Part shown: piece after piece, positions 1 to 5,608 of the stretch
Layout: each line of letters opens with the position of its first letter
Position numbering within the stretch: the stretch's first letter is position 1
Assembly (NCBI GenBank): GCA_025924845.1
Contig: JAICHN010000110.1
Span: forward strand, 1 to 12,284
Reading direction: 5' to 3'
From: Chloroflexota bacterium
GTDB lineage: Bacteria > Chloroflexota > UBA5177 > JANWHV01
DNA: 12,284 nt
Position numbers and translations under genes: made by a program
The notes under the pieces: generated by a model
Told to the model about the DNA's origin: nothing
What the model saw: the letters and a program-made list of their open reading frames with translations, nothing else
The model's database searches: none

Positions 1-195
1 CGCCTCCAGTATCGCTTTCAGGTTGAGCAAGACCTGGCGAGTCTGCGCACTGATCCCCCCTTCGGCCGGCTTCCCGGTTGCGGCATCGCGCCCGACCTGT
101 CCCGCCGTAAAAACCAGGCGATCCCATCGCACGCCGGGCGAATAGGGGCCGGCGGGAACCGGCAGCGCGGCGCCCTTCACGATCTCCAGAGCCAT
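1..195 (-). CDS. RidA/YjgF-family protein, N-terminal part (cut by window edge)
   Basis: The reverse strand encodes 65 residues of an open frame that runs off the left edge. The segment AGPYSPGVRWDRLVFTAGQ (residues 15-33), followed by a Gly-rich turn and a QTRQVLLNLKAILEA helix (51-65), is the typical N-terminal half of RidA/YjgF/YER057c proteins. These are usually about 125-130 residues, so roughly half is missing. The family hydrolyses reactive enamine/imine intermediates (2-aminoacrylate and relatives) to keto acids in the cytoplasm; some members have other roles. The catalytic Arg lies in the missing half, so activity cannot be judged. The ATG at 195 is chosen because GAAAGG sits 9 nt upstream; an in-frame ATG at 204 abuts that site directly. 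The gene is separated from the upstream YbjQ gene by a strong hairpin and probably has its own promoter. Confidence 0.85.
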   Translation of the reverse strand, partial: MALEIVKGAALPVPAGPYSPGVRWDRLVFTAGQVGRDAATGKPAEGGISAQTRQVLLNLKAILEA

Positions 196-240
196 AGCAG
201 ACATCCTTTCATCCACGCGGCGCATGCCGCTACCCCGGTG

Positions 241-249
241 ATCCTACCA
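241..249 (-). promoter_or_regulatory. Possible extended -10 promoter element for the RidA gene
   Basis: The reverse strand reads TGGTAGGAT, a TGn extension followed by TAGGAT (4 of 6 matches to TATAAT). It lies about 46 nt upstream of the RidA start and just downstream of the hairpin that should end the preceding transcript. No convincing -35 is seen at 16-18 nt. Weak call based on motif and position only. Confidence 0.28.
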
Positions 250-265
250 GAAACAGCGCTCGACA

Positions 266-314
266 AACCGCTAAGCCCCAGCCCCGCCTCAGGCGGGGCT
301 GGGGCTTAGCGGTT
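266..314 (-). terminator. Long perfect hairpin, probable terminator of the pyrB-VWA-YbjQ run
   Basis: Bases 266-289 and 291-314 are exact reverse complements (24 nt each) around a single central C at 290. The RNA could form a 23-bp GC-rich stem with a 3-nt loop. It begins 11 nt after the stop codon of the minus-strand tandem-YbjQ gene and lies before the RidA gene on the same strand. The run of T after the stem is short (GGTTTGTCG), so it is not a textbook intrinsic terminator. Stem strength and position still make transcription stop or mRNA 3'-end protection the best explanation. A dispersed genomic repeat is the alternative. Confidence 0.6.
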
Positions 315-324
315 GCAATCGCGA

Positions 325-1152
325 TCAGTCGACCAAGGGCAGCACCAACACGGGCGGCTCGATCACGTGATCCTTGCTCAGTTCGTCTACCGCCGTGCCC
401 ACGGCGAAGAATTCGATCACGTGACTTCCCCAGGCGTGGGTATGCTCGTGGATGTTGGCGCCCACGATGCCCTTGGCGCCCAATTGCTCCGCTTCCTGCT
501 GCATGCGCTCCATGGCCAGCTCGCGACTGTCGTAGAGCGCCTGGGTGTATTGCACCAACTCCTGGTTCTGGGACATGCCCTTCATGAAATTGCCGAAGCC
601 TTGCCGGGCCACGTGGTACACGCAGTTGCCGATCACCATGCCCAGGGGGCGGTAGCCGGAACGGAGCAGAATATAGAAATCCTGCCCTGAGAGATCACTG
701 GTAAACGGCTTCCCATGCTTATTCTTGAAACGCTGACGGTCGTTTCGGTGAATAACGGCGGTGCCGATGGCTACGAACTCGGCGATATGGGTGCCCCACT
801 CCTTGTGATTCACTTCCAGCCGTACTCCCACCACGCCATCCGCTCCCAGGGCGGTCGCCTCTTCCTCCATGCGGTCCATGGCCAATTCACGAGCGTGGTA
901 CATGGCCTGGGTGAGGACGGTCATTTCCTCGTTCTTATTCCAGTTCGATTGCTGGAAACCCACATGATAGATACTCGAACCCACCACCAAGCCGATCGGA
1001 TCGAATCCTGCTTCCTTCACCAGCAGGAATTCGCTGGTCGAAAGATCGCTGGTAAAGAGACGGGCCTCCTCATCCTTGCCCCGCATCTCCACCAACCGCT
1101 CACGGGCGTGTTGCGGCAACGCCGCGAATTCGGCATCCTGATCCACGCTCAT
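325..1152 (-). CDS. Tandem YbjQ-like (putative heavy-metal-binding) two-domain protein
   Basis: This is a 275-residue protein built from two copies of a YbjQ-type domain (PF01906, formerly DUF74), at roughly residues 33-133 and 150-255. Each copy starts with FTSDLS, followed by an AG(F/Y) or SGY turn and GLVxG/GMVIG, then a long amphipathic helix (ARELAMDRMEEEA; SRELAMERMQQEA). Each ends with LGAxG(V/I)VG and a (A/V)IGTAV or AVGTAV strand. Known YbjQ proteins are usually single domains of about 105 residues that form oligomeric rings; metal binding is an annotation tradition more than a proven function. No signal peptide or membrane segment is seen, so it is probably cytoplasmic. The ATG at 1152 has GGAG 10 nt upstream and lies 28 nt after the stop of the VWA-YbjQ gene, so the two are very likely co-transcribed. 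Biological role unknown. Confidence 0.85.
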   Translation of the reverse strand: MSVDQDAEFAALPQHARERLVEMRGKDEEARLFTSDLSTSEFLLVKEAGFDPIGLVVGSSIYHVGFQQSNWNKNEEMTVLTQAMYHARELAMDRMEEEATALGADGVVGVRLEVNHKEWGTHIAEFVAIGTAVIHRNDRQRFKNKHGKPFTSDLSGQDFYILLRSGYRPLGMVIGNCVYHVARQGFGNFMKGMSQNQELVQYTQALYDSRELAMERMQQEAEQLGAKGIVGANIHEHTHAWGSHVIEFFAVGTAVDELSKDHVIEPPVLVLPLVD

Positions 1153-1180
1153 CGTTGCACTTCTCCAGAGTAGCTTTCAG

Positions 1181-3253
1181 TCATTCAAACTTCGCCGCCG
1201 TGGTGGTGATCACTTTCGGGGTCAGCCGGCCATCGCGGAGTGACAGGACATGGGTAGCGCCGCGAATCATGTTCGGGGCATCGGGACGGGGGCGGATCGC
1301 GGTGCCGATCATACTGAGGGTGAGGTTGTGATGCTCGCGTTCGTAGGCGGGGTTCTCGCCCGGCCCATAGAGGCGAATCTCCTCCATGTGGCGGGAGATG
1401 TGCATGCCGACCACGCCCACGGCATGCTGCCGACGAGCCATGTCCTTGATCTGCGCGTTCGCGTTATTCCGGCAGTGAGTCAGCGCCTTGCTGAAGTGGG
1501 TCAGTTCCAGATTGGTGCCGCTTTGCTCATTCCACTCGTCACTCTGGGTGGTAAGAATGAACCAGGTGCAGTTGCCGTAGACCAACCCGGCCGGATCGTA
1601 GCCCGCCCGGTGCAGGGCATACCATTCCTGACCGGAAAGATCGGAAAGCCAGGGATTGCCCGACGGCGGTTGCCCTCCGGCGATGGCGGTGCCCAGCAAC
1701 TGCACTTCAATACTCTTTTCGCTCCATTCGCGGCGCACGATATCAAAGCGCACTCCCACCACGCCCAGGGCGCCCAGCGTCCTGGCCTCCTGCTCCATGC
1801 GGCGCACGGCCAGATGCGTGGCGTCCTGGTACGCCTTGCTCAGTACATCCACCTCGCAATCGTTGTAGGCCGAGGCATAGGCGGTGCCCACGTGGTACAT
1901 AGCGCTACCGCTGACGAGGCCGAGCGGGCGGAAGCCGCCGCGGCGCAAGAGGGCCAGTTCATCCGGCGCCAGATCGCTGGTGAACGTTGCCTTTTCGGGG
2001 TCGGCTCGGCGGAGTTCCTTCAGGCGCTTCTCAGCCGTGCTGGGAATACCGCCGCGACCGAGGCTTTGCAGATCCGCGGTCTGCCGTTGCGCCTCCTCTC
2101 GGCGTACCTGCTCGATACGTACCTGCAGCGCCGCGCGCTCCTGCTCGGCGGCATCACGCGCGGCCTCCTCCTCGGGGGTGGTATGGTGCCCCGGCAAGTG
2201 GAAACGATGTGCCCTGGCCACCGGGACGGCGGCGCCTACGGGGGCGACGGCCGTGACACGCGGCAAGGGAATGCGCAAGGGAATCTCCAGGCCGCCCGGC
2301 GCGGCGCCGATCCGCAGCGCGGCGTCCAGCTCCGGCGGGTGCTCGGCGCCAAACTCAATGCCTAACTGAGCGCGCCTCGGCACGAAGCCGAGGTTGCCGA
2401 ACCGCCCTTCCACCCACTGGTTCGTAACCAGGTTCCCGACGCGGCTCACCAGGGCGGGGGTGGCCTGGTCGGGGTTCCGTTCGCCGAGGAATACGTCGCT
2501 GCCGTAGCCGATAAACGCCCCATCCAACTCATCGAGCATGCTGTCGTGACTGTGGCGAAGATGCGCGTGATGATGAGCCTTGACCAGTTGCACGCCCTGG
2601 CCGCTCGCCGCCTGCTCCAACTGCTCCAGGAATTCCTTATCCACTCCTTCGCCCGCGCCGACGAAATGGAGACGGACGGCATAAGGATTCGAGGGAGTAA
2701 GCTGAGGCAAGAGTTCGTTCACGACGTATGCCTGTACCTGTGTCTTGTCGGAAAATTCGCCATCCGTGATCACGATAAGATAGATGCCGGAACGCTGCCG
2801 ATAGCGCGTGATGGCGCCCTGAAGCGCCTCCAGCACCTGGGTGCCGCCCGTGGGCTGGTTCTGCCGGATGGCGCTTTCCAACTCGTTTTCGGTCCGAATG
2901 TGGCCGGCGAACGACGGCCTGTGGTTATAGAACACCAGGTCGTAACCGGTACCGGCGGCGGCAACGTAGCTCAGAATGGTCGAGGCGGCATTCAGCACAT
3001 GGCCGCTGCTATAGGCCTCATCCATCGAGCCGCTACGATCGAGCAGCACGGCCAGGGTCATATTGGGGTTCGATGCCATGGCCGTGCCGGTCCCGGACGT
3101 CGAGCGCGCTCCAGTCAGGTTCAAGCCGACCATGGGCAGGCCATGGTTGCTCGCCATTTGGCGGTAGGTGATCGTCCGGAAGATGTCGGATCGAGGATTG
3201 GGTAATGCTTTCTCGCCCGTGATAGGGTTACCGAGCTTGCGAAGGAAGCCCAT
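1181..3253 (-). CDS. VWA-domain protein with two C-terminal YbjQ-like domains
   Basis: This is a 690-residue soluble protein when read from the ATG at 3253. Residues about 63-255 form a von Willebrand A domain with a complete metal-ion-dependent adhesion site: DRSGS at 72-76, TGGT at 135-138 and ITDGE around 163-166. Its style recalls the VWA domain of TerF-type tellurium-resistance proteins, but that is a similarity by eye. A His-rich patch (AHHHAHLRHSHD, about 226-237) follows. Next come a probable beta-rich linker, a charged probable coiled coil (about 360-395), and two YbjQ-like domains at about 423-525 and 535-655. The last two match, in order, the two domains of the gene immediately downstream. 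A frame-open GTG at 3328 would add 25 residues, but it lacks a ribosome site, while AAAGGAG precedes the ATG by 12 nt and the MGFLRKLGNP start looks native. Role unknown; a VWA scaffold using metal is likely. Confidence 0.85.
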   Translation of the reverse strand: MGFLRKLGNPITGEKALPNPRSDIFRTITYRQMASNHGLPMVGLNLTGARSTSGTGTAMASNPNMTLAVLLDRSGSMDEAYSSGHVLNAASTILSYVAAAGTGYDLVFYNHRPSFAGHIRTENELESAIRQNQPTGGTQVLEALQGAITRYRQRSGIYLIVITDGEFSDKTQVQAYVVNELLPQLTPSNPYAVRLHFVGAGEGVDKEFLEQLEQAASGQGVQLVKAHHHAHLRHSHDSMLDELDGAFIGYGSDVFLGERNPDQATPALVSRVGNLVTNQWVEGRFGNLGFVPRRAQLGIEFGAEHPPELDAALRIGAAPGGLEIPLRIPLPRVTAVAPVGAAVPVARAHRFHLPGHHTTPEEEAARDAAEQERAALQVRIEQVRREEAQRQTADLQSLGRGGIPSTAEKRLKELRRADPEKATFTSDLAPDELALLRRGGFRPLGLVSGSAMYHVGTAYASAYNDCEVDVLSKAYQDATHLAVRRMEQEARTLGALGVVGVRFDIVRREWSEKSIEVQLLGTAIAGGQPPSGNPWLSDLSGQEWYALHRAGYDPAGLVYGNCTWFILTTQSDEWNEQSGTNLELTHFSKALTHCRNNANAQIKDMARRQHAVGVVGMHISRHMEEIRLYGPGENPAYEREHHNLTLSMIGTAIRPRPDAPNMIRGATHVLSLRDGRLTPKVITTTAAKFE

Positions 3254-3265
3254 GGATAGTAGACA

Positions 3266-3272
3266 CTCCTTT
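3266..3272 (-). promoter_or_regulatory. Ribosome binding site that decides the VWA-YbjQ start
   Basis: The reverse strand reads AAAGGAG, ending 12 nt before the ATG at 3253. An identical AAAGGAG at 3316-3322 lies inside the reading frame just after the alternative GTG at 3328 and has no start codon at usable distance, so it does not support that GTG. The spacer is a little long, which leaves some doubt. Confidence 0.4.
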
Positions 3273-3331
3273 ACTGCACGTGAGCCCCAAGGAACCTGGT
3301 CGAGCTGAACGTCTTCTCCTTTCCGCACCGC

Positions 3332-4255
3332 CTAGAAGTCGGGCGCCAACAGCAATTTGAGCAAGGCCATCCGCACGAAGACGCCGTTGGCTACCTGACG
3401 GAAGTACGCGGCGCGCGGATCCTCATCCACCTCGGGACGGATCTCATCGACCCGCGGCAGCGGATGCAGCACGATGGCACCGCGGGGCAGCAGACTCATC
3501 GCCTCCTGGTCGATGACGTAAATACCGCGTACGGCCTCGTAGTCGGCCGGGCGATCCGCGAAGCGCTCTTTCTGAATGCGGGTCTGGTACACCACGTCGC
3601 ACGTCGGCAAAACGGCCCGCAGATCCTGCTCCTCGCGGAACGAAATGTTGCGCTCGCGTAGATGCTCCTTGATATCCTCGCGCATAGCCACGGCGGGCGG
3701 CGCCACGAAAATAAGCTCAATATCCTGGTACAGCGCGAGCAAATAGGCCAGCGAACGCACGGTTCGCCCGTGCGCCAGGTCGCCCACCATGGCGACACGC
3801 AGCCCATCAATATGGCCCAACTCGGCCTGGATCGTGAAGAGATCGAGCAGGGCCTGGGTCGGGTGTTGACCAGGACCGTCGCCCGCGTTGATCACCGGTA
3901 CGGGCGAAAAGGCGGCAGCCCGTTTAGCGGCGCCGCTTTCGTTGTGGCGGATCACCAGCACATCGGCATAGCAGCCCACCACGCGCACCGTATCCTCCAG
4001 GGTCTCGCCTTTGGAAACGGAGGAGAACTCGCGCGCGTTCTCGGTGGTAATTACCTGGCCGCCGAGACGGATCATCGCCGTCTCGAAGGAGAGGCGGGTA
4101 CGCGTGCTCGGCTCGTAGAACAGCGTCGCCATGACACGGCCGGCCAACGAGGAATCACCGCCGCCGGCCGCCACGTCGCGCATCTCCGCCGCCAGGGCAA
4201 AGACTGCTTCAAGCTGTGTCCGATCGAACTGCTGGCTGTCAATTACATGGCGCAC
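3332..4255 (-). CDS. pyrB: Aspartate carbamoyltransferase catalytic subunit
   Basis: PyrB joins carbamoyl phosphate and L-aspartate to give N-carbamoyl-L-aspartate, the committed step of pyrimidine synthesis, in the cytoplasm. From the GTG at 4255 the protein has 307 residues, the usual length. The carbamoyl-phosphate loop STRTR is at 50-54, the SKGET loop Lys near 82, HPTQ at 131-134, the aspartate-binding RIQKER loop, and HPLPRVDEI near the C terminus, all intact. The C-terminal half resembles the enterobacterial enzyme closely, so a regulatory subunit (PyrI) may exist, but none is in the window; pyrC and pyrR are also absent. The GTG has AAGG about 9 nt upstream. An ATG at 4300 would add 15 residues with no family counterpart and sits almost on the predicted transcription start. 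The stop lies 78 nt before the VWA-YbjQ start, suggesting one transcript. Confidence 0.93.
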   Translation of the reverse strand: MRHVIDSQQFDRTQLEAVFALAAEMRDVAAGGGDSSLAGRVMATLFYEPSTRTRLSFETAMIRLGGQVITTENAREFSSVSKGETLEDTVRVVGCYADVLVIRHNESGAAKRAAAFSPVPVINAGDGPGQHPTQALLDLFTIQAELGHIDGLRVAMVGDLAHGRTVRSLAYLLALYQDIELIFVAPPAVAMREDIKEHLRERNISFREEQDLRAVLPTCDVVYQTRIQKERFADRPADYEAVRGIYVIDQEAMSLLPRGAIVLHPLPRVDEIRPEVDEDPRAAYFRQVANGVFVRMALLKLLLAPDF

Positions 4256-4307
4256 GAAAGATCCCTTCCGGTTGGGCCCGCCGGCCTGAGTGTCACACAT
4301 TGCCCCC

Positions 4308-4313
4308 AGTATA
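4308..4313 (-). promoter_or_regulatory. Possible -10 element for pyrB
   Basis: The reverse strand reads TATACT, 5 of 6 matches to TATAAT, about 53 nt upstream of the preferred GTG start. That leaves a leader of some 45 nt containing the ribosome site. No recognisable -35 lies at 16-18 nt, and a second AT-rich TATAAC lies at 4331-4336. No attenuator or PyrR-type leader is visible in the short leader. Confidence 0.35.
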
Positions 4314-4360
4314 CCGCCCGAAGGCAGTCGGTTATATCCCTATCTGCTGATATTTTCCGA

Positions 4361-4388
4361 GTGGCACACCGCGGGGCGCCGATATGAT
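4361..4388 (+). promoter_or_regulatory. Possible promoter for the Gfo/Idh/MocA-type gene
   Basis: GTGGCA at 4361-4366 (4 of 6 to TTGACA), a 16-nt spacer, and TATGAT at 4383-4388 (5 of 6 to TATAAT) precede the ATG at 4441 by about 50 nt. It lies back to back with the predicted pyrB promoter in a 185-bp divergent region. Motif match only. Confidence 0.35.
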
Positions 4389-4440
4389 AGTGTTCTCAAT
4401 ACTTGACGCTTAATGCCGCGACACGAGAAAAGAGACATGC

Positions 4441-5607
4441 ATGTCCAGTAGTGATCCATCCAGACGACCGCTCCGAGTGGCGATTATCGGCGCCTCACCA
4501 CGTTCGAACTATCTCTACGGTCCCATTATTAAAGCGCTGCCGGAGGAGTTGGAATTGGTGGGCATCTGGGGCCGTAGCGCATCCTCCGCGCAACGGCTGG
4601 GAGAAAGCCTGGGAACGCCGTGGTACACCGATCTGGAGCTTCTGGTCCGCGAAACCGAGCCGGAGATCGGCATCGTCTCCGTCGCCTACGAGGCTAACGG
4701 CGCGGTCGGTCTGAGCGCCGTGGAGCAGGGATTACACGTCTTATTGGAGACGCCCATCGCGCACAAGCTGAGCGAGGCCGACGCGATCATAGCCGCGGCG
4801 GCGCGGCGCGGCGTGAAAATCGTGGTGGCCGAACAATTCCATCGTCGGCCGTTGGAAGCGATCAAGCTCCGCCTGATCGCTTCGGGGATCTTCGGGACCG
4901 TGCATACGTCGTTCAACGACTTCGCGGGTCACGGCTACCATGGGGTAAGCGTGATGCGCAGCTACCTGGGCTTCGACGCCGTGCCGGCGCAGGTTACGGG
5001 TGCGGTGCGTTCGTTCCCCCTGGCCCCCCATTGGTCCCGGCTCAAGGGGACGACTGGTGCGCGAACCGAGACGCAGGAACATGGCATGATCGAATTTGCC
5101 GACGGCAGGCTGGGCATCTTCCATTGGACCGATCTGGGCTATGATTCGGCCCTCCGCTGGTGGCGCGGCAGTCGGTTTCTGGCCGAAAAAGGGATGGGGA
5201 TCACGGTAGGCGTCGGCCTGGATGTGCAAGAACGATTATCGCTCCTGGCGCCTGGTGGCGAGGCGCCGCTTTTTATCACCCTGGAGCGCCGTTGGGAACG
5301 GGTGGACGGTGGAGCGCTGACGGCCATGGTCGCCCATACCGGGGATCCGGAACTGCCAATCGTGCGTTGGGACAATCCGTTCGCGCCGAAGGTGCAGGGC
5401 CATGGGCGACAGTGGCATGATGATGAGATCGGCGTAGCGGGCTGCCTGCTCAGCCTGGTCACTGCGGTTCGGGAGGGCATCGAGCCAAGCTACGGCGCCG
5501 CGCAAGCACGGCTGGATCAGGAGATCATTCTGGCCATCCGTCACTCTTCGCTCCAGAGCGGGCAACCGGTACGGCTCCCCCTCGATCCCCTGGCCCAGGC
5601 CGTGTAG
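4441..5607 (+). CDS. Gfo/Idh/MocA-family oxidoreductase-like protein, variant active-site motif
   Basis: A 388-residue protein with an N-terminal Rossmann fold and a C-terminal dehydrogenase-like domain. The dinucleotide loop near residues 14-22 reads AIIGASPRS rather than the usual GxGxxG. The family's EKP motif, whose Lys is catalytic in well-studied members, reads LLETPIA (101-107), with Thr104 in place of Lys. A substrate-side helix with HGYHGVSVMRSYLGF follows near 163-177, and the C-terminal part has the typical EIILAIRHSSLQSGQPVRLP ending. Family members use NAD(P) to oxidise sugars, inositols or related compounds; the substrate here is unknown and the missing Lys means ordinary catalysis cannot be assumed. 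The ATG at 4441 follows AAGAGA closely; an overlapping ATG at 4437 ends in a stop after four codons. No sugar-pathway neighbours lie in the window. Its stop is separated by 1 nt from that of the converging GGDEF-EAL gene. Confidence 0.82.
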   Translation: MSSSDPSRRPLRVAIIGASPRSNYLYGPIIKALPEELELVGIWGRSASSAQRLGESLGTPWYTDLELLVRETEPEIGIVSVAYEANGAVGLSAVEQGLHVLLETPIAHKLSEADAIIAAAARRGVKIVVAEQFHRRPLEAIKLRLIASGIFGTVHTSFNDFAGHGYHGVSVMRSYLGFDAVPAQVTGAVRSFPLAPHWSRLKGTTGARTETQEHGMIEFADGRLGIFHWTDLGYDSALRWWRGSRFLAEKGMGITVGVGLDVQERLSLLAPGGEAPLFITLERRWERVDGGALTAMVAHTGDPELPIVRWDNPFAPKVQGHGRQWHDDEIGVAGCLLSLVTAVREGIEPSYGAAQARLDQEIILAIRHSSLQSGQPVRLPLDPLAQAV

Positions 5608-5608
5608 G

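Noticed and set aside
1250..2365. Plus-strand open frame of about 370 codons
   Set aside because: Antisense to the VWA-YbjQ gene; the translation shows no family pattern.
4256..4300. 15-residue N-terminal extension of PyrB from an ATG
   Set aside because: It lies at the predicted transcription start and has no family counterpart; the GTG at 4255 gives the normal PyrB length with a ribosome site.
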